Of a stretch of 48,854 nt of DNA, positions 8,314-16,045 are shown piece after piece. The first letter of the stretch is position 1. Every line of letters starts with the position of its first letter. Source of the stretch: Streptomyces morookaense (GTDB lineage Bacteria > Actinomycetota > Actinomycetes > Streptomycetales > Streptomycetaceae). Under the pieces are notes generated by a model that was not told where the DNA came from, did not search any database, and was given only the letters and a program-made list of their open reading frames with translations. A program made the position numbers and the translations under genes. The stretch covers positions 1 through 48,854 of the forward strand of contig NZ_JABBXF010000090.1 of NCBI RefSeq assembly GCF_013030945.1, read 5' to 3'.

Positions 8314-8514
8314 GCAGCAGCCGCCCCCGCAGCAGCCGCCGCCTCCCGCCCGCGGAGCGGGCCCGGCGGTGCCGGTCACGGAAACGGTCGAGAGCAGCTT
8401 CACCGTGTCCTCGTGCCCGGCAGGGCACACGGCCGGGGCGGACGACTCGGCCATCGGCCGGTTCAGTTCAAACGTGTCACCGCACGCCTTGCACCGGTAT
8501 TCATAACGAGGCAT
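8305..8514 (-). CDS. FmdB-family zinc-ribbon protein
   Basis: A 69-residue protein. It starts MPRYEYRCKACGDTFELNRPM and continues AVCPAGHEDTVKLLS, which gives the CxxC...CxxxH/CxG zinc-ribbon pattern of the FmdB (CxxC_CXXC_SSSS) regulatory family. The C-terminus is Gly/Cys-rich (GGGGCCGGGCCAP), typical of Streptomyces members and possibly a second metal site. The role of FmdB proteins is poorly defined; FmdB was named from the formamidase operon of Methylophilus. It lies 18 bases downstream of the coiled-coil membrane gene on the same strand and may share its transcript. Confidence 0.85.
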   Translation of the reverse strand: MPRYEYRCKACGDTFELNRPMAESSAPAVCPAGHEDTVKLLSTVSVTGTAGPAPRAGGGGCCGGGCCAP

Positions 8515-8531
8515 GCCCGCAGCATAAGGCG

Positions 8532-9893
8532 TCAGCGCCCCTGCCCCCGCTCGTCCCGGATCGCCTGCACCACCCCGGCCGCGACCTCGCGCACGGCCTC
8601 CGTCTCCGTGAGGAACCGCCACCAGTCCGGGTGCCGTCCCTCCAGCCCCGCGACCGCGCGCTCCAGCCGCTCGACCGCCGCGTCGAGCGGCCCGGCATGC
8701 CGCGGATCGGGCGTGCTGCGCCCGGCCATCGCCAGCCGCTGCGCGTCGCGCACGGCGAAACGGGTGCGCTCGACCTCCTTGCGGTGGTCGAAGGACACCT
8801 CGTCCAGCCGCCGCAGCCGCTCGCCGGCCGCGGACACGGCCTCGTCGGTGGTGCTCAGCAGCGCCCGCACCGTCGCCAGCCGGGCCGTCGCGTCCGCCCA
8901 GCGCTGCTCGTCCCGCGCCTCCTGCGCCTCGCGCAGCACCTGCTCGGCGCGGGCCACGGCCCGCTCGGCCTCGTCCGGCACCTGCTGCAGGTCCTGCCAG
9001 CACGCCGCGCTGTACCGGCGGCGCAGCTCGCTGAGGACGGGGCCGACGGCGCCCGCGCGCGTGGTGAGCGCCTGGGCGCGGGTGCGCAGCGAGACGAGCC
9101 GCTTGTCGATCTCCGCAGCCTTCTGCGGCAATTGACCGGCTTCGTCCTGGATGGCCGCGGCCTCGCGCAGCACACGCTCGGCACGCTCGACGGTCCCGCG
9201 TACACCGTGCTGCCCGGCGCCCTGGTTGAGCAGGGTCAGCTCGGGGGCGAGCGCGGCCAGCCGGGCGGCCAGGTCGTCGGCGCGCAGCCCCACGGCCCGT
9301 GCGGCGTCCAGCGCGTTGCTCGCGGCGAGCAGCCCCTGCCGGGCGCGCTCCACCGCCGGGGCGACCTGCGCCAGCTCGCTCTCGGCTCTCGCGAGCAGCG
9401 GCCCGAGACTCTGCCCGAACCGCTCCAGTTCGCCCTTGACGCGGACGAGCTCGTCCTTGGCCCGCGTCAGGTCGGCGCGGGCACGGGAGGCGGCGGAGGC
9501 GTCGAGGTCCTCCCGGTCGAGATCATGAGCATCGACGGCACCGATGTAGGAGTGCGACACCTCGTCGATCCGCTGCCCGAACGCCTCGAAGTCGGCGGCC
9601 GCCTTGCGGGCGGCGGGGGAGGAGTCCACCGCGGTGATCGTCTCGATGGAGATGCGGAGTTCGCGCTGGGCGGTGTCGAGCTCGTAGAACGCGGCGGCGG
9701 CCGCGTCCTTCGCGGCCTGGGCATCGGCACGCTGCGCCTCGCTGCTGCGGCCCCACCCCCAGCGGCGCGTGCCGCCGCCGGCGAAGGAGGCGAGGGCGAG
9801 GGCGGCGAGCGGAAGCGGGAGCAGCACGAGCGCGGCGGTCTCGCGAACGGACCGTCCTGCGTGCCGTATGGATTGCGCGAAGGTCGCCGTCAC
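8532..9893 (-). CDS. Membrane-anchored coiled-coil protein of unknown function
   Basis: About 453 residues. One transmembrane segment lies near the N-terminus (ALVLLPLPLAALALASFAGGG), then a tryptophan-rich junction and about 390 residues that are almost entirely Ala/Glu/Arg/Leu-rich helix (for example RAKDELVRVKGELERFGQSL), predicted to form long coiled coils. There are no catalytic motifs. I favour GTG 9893 (VTATFAQSIRHAG) with GGAGAGGG upstream; an ATG at 9941 would add 16 residues. The layout (short N-terminus, TM helix, long coiled coil) suggests a structural or envelope/septation-type scaffold. I do not recognise a named family. Confidence 0.7.
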   Translation of the reverse strand: MTATFAQSIRHAGRSVRETAALVLLPLPLAALALASFAGGGTRRWGWGRSSEAQRADAQAAKDAAAAAFYELDTAQRELRISIETITAVDSSPAARKAAADFEAFGQRIDEVSHSYIGAVDAHDLDREDLDASAASRARADLTRAKDELVRVKGELERFGQSLGPLLARAESELAQVAPAVERARQGLLAASNALDAARAVGLRADDLAARLAALAPELTLLNQGAGQHGVRGTVERAERVLREAAAIQDEAGQLPQKAAEIDKRLVSLRTRAQALTTRAGAVGPVLSELRRRYSAACWQDLQQVPDEAERAVARAEQVLREAQEARDEQRWADATARLATVRALLSTTDEAVSAAGERLRRLDEVSFDHRKEVERTRFAVRDAQRLAMAGRSTPDPRHAGPLDAAVERLERAVAGLEGRHPDWWRFLTETEAVREVAAGVVQAIRDERGQGR

Positions 9894-9992
9894 GTTGCCG
9901 TCTGCCCTCTCCGGTGAGTCTCCCCAGGCCCGAGGGGCCATTCTCCCACCTGCCCGGGAGGGGACGGCTCGGCCGGTGGCCGTGCCCGTGGC

Positions 9993-10760
9993 TCAGCCGG
10001 CGGTGACGGTGAGGTTCCCGTTGCTGCTGCGGGCGGTCACCGCGTGCGTGCTGGCGGCGTCGCGCGGGACGTCGACGCCGACGTGCCCGTTGCCCGCGTG
10101 CGCATCGACGTTGTAGGCGGCGCGGGGGAGGGCGATGCGGGTGGAACCGTTGCCGGTCCTCGTCTCGACCCGGTCGGGCACCTGCTGCAACCCGAGCCGG
10201 ATGGACCCGTTGTCGCTGGTGACGGACACCTGACGGGAGCGGATGCCCTCTTCGGCGGTCACGCGCCCGTTGGACGTACCGACCTCCAGCCGCCCGGCGG
10301 TGTCGCGCACGTCGACGGACCCGTTGCCGGTACCGATCTTCAGATCACTGTCGAAGCCGCGGGCACGGACGGACCCGTTCTTCTCCTTGACGTGCACGGC
10401 GATCCCGCGCGGCACCTCGATCCGGTGCTTGGCGTCGCATCCCACACTGATCCCGCGACAGTGCAGCCGCAGCTTGAGGGTGTCCCCGTCCATGCTCCAG
10501 GTGACCCCCGCGGACCCGCCCACGGCCCACCCGTCGAACCACCGCGTCACCTTCACCTCCTTGCCGCTGCCGCTCCCGCCGACGAGCTCGATGGCGGAAC
10601 TGTCGCTGTCCACGGTGAGCTCCTTCCCACTGAGGGCGAACGTCCGCTCCTCGGGCGCGGCATCGTCGGCACTGGCCCCGCACCCGCTGAGGGCGACACC
10701 GGTGATCAGAACACCACTGATCACGGTGGCGGTGCGGGTGGCGGCGGTGCGGGGAGACAT
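9993..10760 (-). CDS. DUF4097-type beta-helix lipoprotein
   Basis: A 255-residue secreted protein. The N-terminus is a lipoprotein signal peptide with lipobox LSGC near residue 27. The rest is a repetitive beta structure in which NGS/NGR/NGH turns recur about every 20 residues (KNGSVRARG, GNGSVDVRD, SNGRVTAEE, DNGSIRLGL, GNGSTRIAL, GNGHVGVDV, SNGNLTVTAG), the hallmark of DUF4097 right-handed beta-strand repeat proteins. It is expected on the outer face of the membrane. The function is unknown. Confidence 0.85.
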   Translation of the reverse strand: MSPRTAATRTATVISGVLITGVALSGCGASADDAAPEERTFALSGKELTVDSDSSAIELVGGSGSGKEVKVTRWFDGWAVGGSAGVTWSMDGDTLKLRLHCRGISVGCDAKHRIEVPRGIAVHVKEKNGSVRARGFDSDLKIGTGNGSVDVRDTAGRLEVGTSNGRVTAEEGIRSRQVSVTSDNGSIRLGLQQVPDRVETRTGNGSTRIALPRAAYNVDAHAGNGHVGVDVPRDAASTHAVTARSSNGNLTVTAG

Positions 10761-10930
10761 GGGAACTCCGTTCGGGGGGCCTGACTGATGTCTTCGACCC
10801 TAGAAACGGGGGCCCGGGTAGTGGATCCGGTGCGCTACCGGGTTCGGGGTGGGGTTTTCCCCACCCCGAGGGGCCTTGATCAGGTTTGCCGGGGTGCGGG
10901 CCAGGCCATGTAGGCTGTCTGTTCGTGCGA

Positions 10931-11005
10931 GGGCGCATAGCTCAGCGGTAGAGCGCTGCTCTTACAAAGCAGATGTCGGCGGTTCGAATCCGTCTGTGCC
11001 CACCA
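10931..11005 (+). tRNA. tRNA-Val (anticodon TAC)
   Basis: A complete cloverleaf. The acceptor GGGCGCA pairs with TGTGCCC (one G-U). The D-arm is GCTC...GAGC, the anticodon stem CTGCT/AGCAG encloses the loop CTTACAA (anticodon TAC, reading GUA), and the T-arm loop is TTCGAAT. The discriminator A is followed by an encoded CCA. It stands alone and is followed by a strong hairpin. Confidence 0.95.
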
Positions 11006-11010
11006 GTGAC

Positions 11011-11042
11011 GAAGCCCCGGAGCGATCATGCTTCGGGGCTTC
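11011..11042 (+). terminator. Terminator after tRNA-Val
   Basis: GAAGCCCCG (11011-11019) pairs perfectly with CGGGGCTTC (11034-11042) around a 14-base loop, starting six bases after the tRNA CCA. Confidence 0.8.
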
Positions 11043-11122
11043 TGACGAGCTCCGCCAGGACGAACGCATGTCCGTCGGCCGACCGAAGCCACGCACTGCT
11101 GCGGGTCGTCGTTGACCAGGGC

Positions 11123-11650
11123 ATGGGACGACACAAACCAGGCAAGCCCCGCCGCCGACGGCACCCGGCCGCCTACACGCTCCGCCAACTGGAGCCGCCG
11201 GGCGGGGGATACGAGGAATGGATCCGCGTACCGCGCGGCACGGACGCTTCCCACGCTGTGAACGATCCCAAACTGACGGACGACGCCAGGGACATGATGG
11301 TGCGGATGGCCAGGCTCGGGCCGCTGTACGACTCCGAGCTGCCGATGTGCGCGCTCGACCTCGACGTCGCGATCGACACCGGCAGGCTGGGCCTGATCAC
11401 GGGAGACGACAAAGGCGTTCTTGTGGCCGTCGAGGAAATCGCCGGCTGGTTCGGCAAGGTCGACGCCGAGGCCGACGTCCGCGAGTCCATCCACCGGCTC
11501 CACGCGCACGGTGCGATGCTCGTCGAGTTCCACGGAGACGTCCCGCTGCTGCGCATCGTGGCCGGGAAACCCGAAAGACCGGGCGAGCCCTGGATCTTCC
11601 ACGGATCGCCCGAGAGCACGAGCCGGGACCAACTCACGCCCACATCCTGA
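11123..11650 (+). CDS. Conserved Streptomyces protein of unknown function (MGRHKP-type)
   Basis: A 175-residue soluble protein. The basic N-terminus MGRHKPGKPRRRRHP is followed by YTLRQLEPPGGGYEEWIRVPRGTDA. The rest is a mixed alpha/beta region with ARLGPLYDSELPMCALDLDVAIDTGRLGLI and a C-terminus KPERPGEPWIFHG. The opening and closing motifs resemble a conserved hypothetical family I have seen in other Streptomyces. I chose ATG 11123 because residues upstream of it are encoded by the tRNA terminator and look non-coding. The function is unknown. Confidence 0.6.
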   Translation: MGRHKPGKPRRRRHPAAYTLRQLEPPGGGYEEWIRVPRGTDASHAVNDPKLTDDARDMMVRMARLGPLYDSELPMCALDLDVAIDTGRLGLITGDDKGVLVAVEEIAGWFGKVDAEADVRESIHRLHAHGAMLVEFHGDVPLLRIVAGKPERPGEPWIFHGSPESTSRDQLTPTS

Positions 11651-11764
11651 CCTGTTTCATGGCTATTTCATCGACAGCTGCCACCCTGCGCTCAATCTTC
11701 GATCGACGCAGGCCTGTTGCCGCCCATGGCGGGCCCTCGCCTGCCGCACAGAGGTACGGGGGAC

Positions 11765-12562
11765 ATGGCAGACTCGCCGGGGGAACAGGCCGCATCCGGC
11801 CAGGACGCATACGGACGGGCGATCCATGAGCTGGCGGGACGGGAAGGGCTCGGAGAACACCGGGCCGCCTACCCGTCGATCGCTCCGGCGCAGCGCCAGC
11901 ACCTGGGCCGGGTCAGGGTCGCCGCCGCGGTCCTCGCGGCTCTGGCCGTGCTCTGTGTCGTGACCGGCCACCCCGCCCTGTTGATCATCTTGGGCGGCCC
12001 GCTCGTGGTGTGCCTGATAGCGATGGCGCGGTACGGCCGCGTGTCCGACCGCAACGAAGGGTCGCGGCTGGACCTGTACGAGCGGGGACTCACGATCGCC
12101 CACCGCGGCCACGTCCGGGCGGTCCGCTACACCGATACCGACGTTCTGCAGGACATCACCCGGCACACCTACAACGGCATGACCACCAGGATCAGTTACG
12201 CCTACACGGTGACCGACACGACAGGTGAACGCGTCATCCTCCGCGGCGGCTTCGCCGACCCCCACGAATGGGGACCGGCCATCCAACGAGCCGTCACCGT
12301 CGCACGCTTCCCCCAGGCCCTCGCCCAGCTCGCCGCCGGGCAACGGCTCGACTTCGGCCCTCTGTGGATGACGGCCTCGGGAATCGGCTCCGGCGGCAAG
12401 TCGGTGCCGTGGCAGCAGGTCGAGGAGATCACGGTGAAGGACGGCTACGTGAAGCTGCGCGTCGCCGGCCGCTGGAGCAGCCTCACGACCACGTCCGTAC
12501 GTCTGATCCCGAACTTCTTCGTCTTCCGCGCCCTCGCGGACCGCCTCCGTCACAGCACCTGA
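11765..12562 (+). CDS. DUF6585-like membrane-associated protein
   Basis: A 265-residue protein. A polar N-terminus of about 55 residues (MADSPGEQAASGQDAYGRAIHELAGREGLGEHRAAYP) precedes two adjacent hydrophobic helices (VAAAVLAALAVLCVVTG, ALLIILGGPLVVCLIAMARYG). The cytoplasmic-type C-terminal domain has LDLYERGLTIAHRG, YTVTDTTGERVILRGGFADPHEWGPAIQRAV and VPWQQVEEITVKDGYVKLRV. The 'YERGL...W.QV..I.V.DG' pattern is that of DUF6585/PH-like proteins of actinomycetes. ATG 11765 gives the natural MADSPG start. The role is unknown. The last 13 bases overlap a decayed convergent gene. Confidence 0.65.
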   Translation: MADSPGEQAASGQDAYGRAIHELAGREGLGEHRAAYPSIAPAQRQHLGRVRVAAAVLAALAVLCVVTGHPALLIILGGPLVVCLIAMARYGRVSDRNEGSRLDLYERGLTIAHRGHVRAVRYTDTDVLQDITRHTYNGMTTRISYAYTVTDTTGERVILRGGFADPHEWGPAIQRAVTVARFPQALAQLAAGQRLDFGPLWMTASGIGSGGKSVPWQQVEEITVKDGYVKLRVAGRWSSLTTTSVRLIPNFFVFRALADRLRHST

Positions 12563-12889
12563 TCACGCTGCCGGCTCCGCCGCTCCCGGCACGTGATGCC
12601 GGGCACCGCCCAGTCCCGGAAGGTGCCCGGCGATACGAGCAGGCTGTACCGGGTCAGGGTCCGGGAGGCGATGACGGCGCTGGTGATTCCGACCGTACGG
12701 AAGTGGGTGTCGATGGCGGCCCGGCCCCGGACGCCGTGGATGCCGCGTTCCACGACGCCGGAAGGCAGTTGGACGACATCGAAGTGCAGGCCGACCTTGA
12801 GTGTGGCGTTCAGCCTCCTCGCCCACAGCTCGCGGGCATCGCCCGGGGGAAGCGTTCTTGTGCCCGATCGTGGCGCGTATGAAAGGCAT
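12550..12889 (-). pseudogene. Frameshifted conserved actinomycete gene (probable pseudogene)
   Basis: One minus-strand frame from about 12845 to 12550 reads as natural protein: LWARRLNATLKVGLHFDVVQL, then SLLVSPGTFRDWAVPGITCRER and a basic C-terminus. It has no plausible start in its own frame. The only good start, ATG 12887-12889 (MPFIRATIGHKNASPG), is in another frame, and removing one base in the CTTCCCCCGGGCGA run near 12845-12855 would join the two. LHFDVV and LLVSPGT recall small actinomycete proteins related to bifunctional primase/polymerases, but I cannot name it firmly. The product would also be short for that family. Confidence 0.4.
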
Positions 12890-12931
12890 GCGAGAAACCT
12901 GTCGTGCCCGGGGGCGACGAGTCCAGCGAAT

Positions 12932-13420
12932 TCAGCCCTCGAAGCCGTTCGCCCGCAGGATGCCGTCGATACGGGCACGGTGCGCCGCCTCCCACACGTC
13001 CAGGGACTCCGCGGCCTCCTTCGCCAACTTCGCCCTGGCGTCCAGGAGTACCTGCTCCCGGCGGTCGCGCGGCACGACCACCACGCCCTCCTCGTCCGCC
13101 ACGACAACGTCCCCGGCGTGCACCCGCACCCCGCCGCACCGCACCGGCACGTTGAACGGCTCCACGGCTGCCTTCGTGCCCGGGATCGGGATGACGCCCC
13201 TCGCGAAGACGGGGAAGCCCATCGCCCGGACCTCCGCGAGGTCGCGGATCACCCCGTCGGCCACGAACGCCGCAATTCCCCGGCGCTGCGCAACGGCGCA
13301 CACATTGCCGCCGGCCAGCGCGTAGTCCATGTCCCCCGACTCGACGACGATGACCGAGCCGGGCTCCGCGCGGTGGATGGCCGCGTGCAGCATGAGGTTG
13401 TCGCCGCGAGGGCACCGCAC
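12932..13420 (-). CDS. RraA-family protein (HMG aldolase-like), N-terminally truncated
   Basis: 162 residues that match the C-terminal three quarters of RraA / 4-hydroxy-4-methyl-2-oxoglutarate aldolase. They include the active-site region RCPRGDNLMLHAAIHRAEPGSVIVVESGDMDYALAGGN, the metal/substrate segment GIAAFVADGVIRDLAEVRAMGFPVFARG, and VVVADEEGVVVVPRDRREQVL. Natural family homology continues upstream of the GTG start in the same frame (IRPLWPSPQRVAGPAFTV), back to a TAG at 13496-13498, but with no start codon. Full-length RraA proteins have about 40-50 further residues there. The gene is therefore 5'-truncated and may be non-functional. It sits beside another decayed gene. Confidence 0.7.
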   Translation of the reverse strand: MRCPRGDNLMLHAAIHRAEPGSVIVVESGDMDYALAGGNVCAVAQRRGIAAFVADGVIRDLAEVRAMGFPVFARGVIPIPGTKAAVEPFNVPVRCGGVRVHAGDVVVADEEGVVVVPRDRREQVLLDARAKLAKEAAESLDVWEAAHRARIDGILRANGFEG

Positions 13421-13590
13421 GGTGAACGCCGGTCCGGCGACGCGCTGCGGTGACGGCCACAGCGGGCGGATGCTTCCTTCCGGTGCCCGTGCAAACTAGC
13501 AGCCGGCCCGATCACTTGAACACGTAAATGCGGGCGCAAGTCCTCACCCACACCGGCGTGTCGTGAAGATGTGCGTCGCCGGACACCCCC

Positions 13591-14409
13591 CTAACCCCCC
13601 GTCCGCGCCAGGAACAGGCGCGTCGTCGCGCCCAGCCCCACCCTGCCGCCCTGCGCATCCACCAGCGACGTCACCTCCGCGAACAGCGCCTCCCGTGTTC
13701 CGGGCGGCATGATGCGGTACGCGGAGTGCGAGGACAGCAGGTCCACGAAACCCCCGGTGGAGTGCTCGTGTGCCGATGTGTACGTCCGCTCCTCCACGTC
13801 CACGAAACCGTCCTCCGCCGCCAGTTCCTGCCGGACCCAGGAGTCGGGGCCGTCCGTGCGGGAGCAGACGAATTCGTCCGGGAACCTCTGCGCGAAGTGC
13901 TGCCGCTCGTGGGCAGCGGTCAGTTCGGCCCGGAGGGCGGTGTCCTTCACATGCCAGTCCGTCCAGAACAAGGCGATTGTCCCGCCCCGCTCCAGCGCCT
14001 CACCGGCCCGTGCCCAGCGCAGTTCCGGGGCGATCCAGTGCCACGCCTGCGCGGAGTACAGGAGGCCGTAACGGCGGTCCGGCTGCCAGGTCTCGAACTC
14101 TTCGGCCACGACCGTCACCGGCGCCCCCGCGCACTTGCGTTTCAGCAGTTCCGCCATGCGCGGGTCCGGCTCGATGCACGTCAGCGGTACGCCGCGGGCG
14201 GCGAAGGCCAGCGCGGCCTTGCCGGTCCCCGCGCCGACCTCCAGGGCGGGCGCCCCGCGCAGGTCCGCGAACACCAGGATGTCGTCGACGAGTTGGTCCG
14301 GGTAGGCGAGACGCGCAGCGTCGTACGTCTCGGCGACCTCGCCGAAACTGCGGCTGCGGCGCCGCCACTCGCCCGGCTGCTCGCTCTGCGGTGTCGACTC
14401 CTCGCTCAT
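13591..14409 (-). CDS. Class I SAM-dependent methyltransferase
   Basis: 272 residues. The N-terminal FGEVAETYDAARLAYPDQLVDDIL is the typical entry helix of Methyltransf_11/25 proteins. Motif I is ALEVGAGTGKAALAFAARG, with acidic CIEPDPRMAELLKR, then YGLLYSAQAWHWI (post-I motif with Trp-His) and GGTIALFWTDWHV. The C-terminal third (HEHSTGGFVDLLSSHSAYRIMPPGTREALFAEV) is a substrate domain seen in many actinobacterial paralogues. The stand-alone context gives no clue to the substrate. ATG 14409 has AAGGTG just upstream. Confidence 0.82.
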   Translation of the reverse strand: MSEESTPQSEQPGEWRRRSRSFGEVAETYDAARLAYPDQLVDDILVFADLRGAPALEVGAGTGKAALAFAARGVPLTCIEPDPRMAELLKRKCAGAPVTVVAEEFETWQPDRRYGLLYSAQAWHWIAPELRWARAGEALERGGTIALFWTDWHVKDTALRAELTAAHERQHFAQRFPDEFVCSRTDGPDSWVRQELAAEDGFVDVEERTYTSAHEHSTGGFVDLLSSHSAYRIMPPGTREALFAEVTSLVDAQGGRVGLGATTRLFLARTGG

Positions 14410-14638
14410 GAGGGCACCTTAGGGCGTGCCCCACGGGAGCGCGGCACCCGCGCACGTACACCCGCGCAGGCGAATGCGCACCCCCGTGCACCCGATTCGC
14501 ACTTGCGGACGAGCAGTCCCCGCCGTATCGGACTTGGCGGCATCCGGCCCTTCTCCGCGCCGGGCGCAGCCCCGATGGTGGTGTGCGGGTCGGCGGCGTC
14601 CCGCCGCCGACCGAACCGAGTGAGAGGAAGTCGCGCGC

Positions 14639-15085
14639 ATGCCTCCCATCCCGGTAAAGCCCGGTGTCTACCGGATCCACGCCCACATCATCGGCCCCGG
14701 CGCCCAGGTGACGGCCACGGAGCACGCCGTCAAGTACGGTGCGCCCATCATCACCGACCGCGCCAACCCGCTGCCGATCGAGCAGGAATGGGTCATCGAG
14801 CCGGCCCAGCCCGTGCCGGGCTCCCCGTATGTCATCCGGCTCGCCCTGCAGGAGCAGGCCGGGATCGTCCTCGCCGAGGACAAGCTCTGGGTGAACAACG
14901 TGCCACGCGAGGAATGGGCGAAGTTCACGTTCGAAACGGTCCTCGGCGGGGTCAAGATCCTGTCGGACAAGGGCCTCGCCCTGCGCGCGGGATACCGCGG
15001 TTCGCAGATCGAACTGGTGCCGCCCAAGCCCGACTTCCAGGAGACCTGGACGCTCGAGTTCATCCGTCCTCTCGACGGGGAGTGA
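14639..15085 (+). CDS. Small possible beta-trefoil (I66-type inhibitor-like) protein
   Basis: A 148-residue protein without a signal peptide. Three loosely repeated blocks (KPGVYRIHAHIIGPGAQVTA; GSPYVIRLALQEQAGIVLAEDKLWV; LSDKGLALRAGYRGSQIELVP), each closed by an EW or TW turn (QEWVIEP, EEWAKF, ETWTLEF), suggest a three-fold beta-trefoil. The GxYxI...W.I.P pattern resembles fungal-type I66 serine protease inhibitors, which do occur in Streptomyces; that assignment is tentative. GAGAGGAAG lies 8 bases before the ATG. About 200 bp of DNA upstream, from 14410, holds no gene. Confidence 0.55.
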   Translation: MPPIPVKPGVYRIHAHIIGPGAQVTATEHAVKYGAPIITDRANPLPIEQEWVIEPAQPVPGSPYVIRLALQEQAGIVLAEDKLWVNNVPREEWAKFTFETVLGGVKILSDKGLALRAGYRGSQIELVPPKPDFQETWTLEFIRPLDGE

Positions 15086-15089
15086 GCGC

Positions 15090-15110
15090 GTAGCTCGTAG
15101 CTCGTAGCTC
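15090..15110 (+). repeat. 7-bp tandem repeat after a stop codon
   Basis: GTAGCTC three times in a row, followed by the related units TTAGCAC and GTGGCAC, five bases after the preceding stop codon. Confidence 0.75.
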
Positions 15111-15135
15111 TTAGCACGTGGCACGTATCAAGTGG

Positions 15136-15168
15136 CCTGCCCGCCGGTCGCGGCGACCGGCGGGCAGG
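15136..15168. terminator. Strong bidirectional terminator
   Basis: A perfect 15-bp stem (15136-15150 with 15154-15168; arm CCTGCCCGCCGGTCG) closed by a 3-base loop, between two convergent genes. Confidence 0.85.
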
Positions 15169-15223
15169 AGGCCTGCCTCCGGCGGGCATACGCCGTGGGC
15201 AGCCCCGGTGTGCGGCGTACCGC

Positions 15224-15901
15224 TCAGCCGGCCGTCGGCTCGGCGACGGGCGCCGCAGCGGCGGCCTTCGGCCGGGAGCGGCGCGCGTAGGTGATCGTCC
15301 AGAAGATCAGTGCGCCGGTGACGGCGTACGACAGCACCGAGTTCAGCGTCACCATCGAGGCCGTGTCGAGGGCATAGGACAGGGCGATGCGCAATGCCGC
15401 CTCGGCGACGTAGGCCAGTCCCCAGCCGATGGTGAGGTTCCGCTGTACGCAGCGGAACCCCTCGTACTGCCACAGGCCGTTCCACCAGGAGATGGCGGCC
15501 GGTGTGCCGTCGGTGGCGAATTTGCGGCCGAAATAGAACATCATCGGGCGCGGGGCGGCCAGGGAGGCCAGGCAGGCGATTCCGAAGATCCCGGTGACGA
15601 GCGAGTCCTTGACCAGGAGCAGCCGGGCCGACTGCGGACCGGCCAGAGTGACCACGATGGTCAGCGCCATGAACACCAGGCTGATGACCGCGAATTCATC
15701 CACCCGGCGATGCCAGGCCAGATGGACGCCGATGTCCACGACCGGCCACGCGGCGGAGGCGAGAAGTGCGGTGACCTCGCCGTATCCGGCCGAGGTCAGG
15801 TGGTTGTACGTCATGATCGGCGCAACGATGTTGAAGGCGATGGTCAGCGCCCAGCCGATTGCTGCGGTTCTGCCCTTGCGGGCAGGCGCCTGCTCCGACA
15901 C
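15224..15901 (-). CDS. VC0807-like integral membrane protein
   Basis: A 225-residue protein with about six hydrophobic helices. The order and motifs (AFNIVAPIMTYNHLTSAGYGEVTALLASAAWPVVDIG, then LLLVKDSLVTGIFGIACLAS, then a conserved central PMMFYFGRKFATDG) match the VC0807 family of about 220 residues. The function is unknown. The start is GTG 15901 behind GGGGGA with a 6-base gap. A C-terminal Ala/Pro tail is probably cytoplasmic. The gene is downstream of, and codirectional with, the acyl-CoA ligase, separated by a long inverted repeat. Confidence 0.72.
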   Translation of the reverse strand: MSEQAPARKGRTAAIGWALTIAFNIVAPIMTYNHLTSAGYGEVTALLASAAWPVVDIGVHLAWHRRVDEFAVISLVFMALTIVVTLAGPQSARLLLVKDSLVTGIFGIACLASLAAPRPMMFYFGRKFATDGTPAAISWWNGLWQYEGFRCVQRNLTIGWGLAYVAEAALRIALSYALDTASMVTLNSVLSYAVTGALIFWTITYARRSRPKAAAAAPVAEPTAG

Positions 15902-15954
15902 GGAATTCCCCCGATGATCTTGAACGAGTGTCGGCTGGACAATAGCCAATTCCG

Positions 15955-16005
15955 GCCAGGTACGCGTACTTCCCCCGGCCGCCGGGGGGGGTACGCGTAC
16001 CGGCC
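15955..16005. repeat. Nested inverted repeat built on two GTACGCGTAC palindromes
   Basis: GGTACGCGTAC (15959-15969) and GTACGCGTACC (15991-16001) form an outer stem; each is itself a palindrome. Between them CCCCCGG (15972-15978) pairs with CCGGGGG (15982-15988). The element follows the stop of the ligase gene and precedes the VC0807 start, so it may be a terminator and/or an operator. Confidence 0.7.
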
Positions 16006-16045
16006 TCCACGAGAGGTTCGGCGACTCGGGGGCTGCCGTGAGGAC

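Noticed and set aside
10931..13500. tRNA-Val as attachment site of an integrated element
   Set aside because: No integrase gene and no visible repeat of the tRNA 3' end downstream; the decayed genes alone do not show an element.
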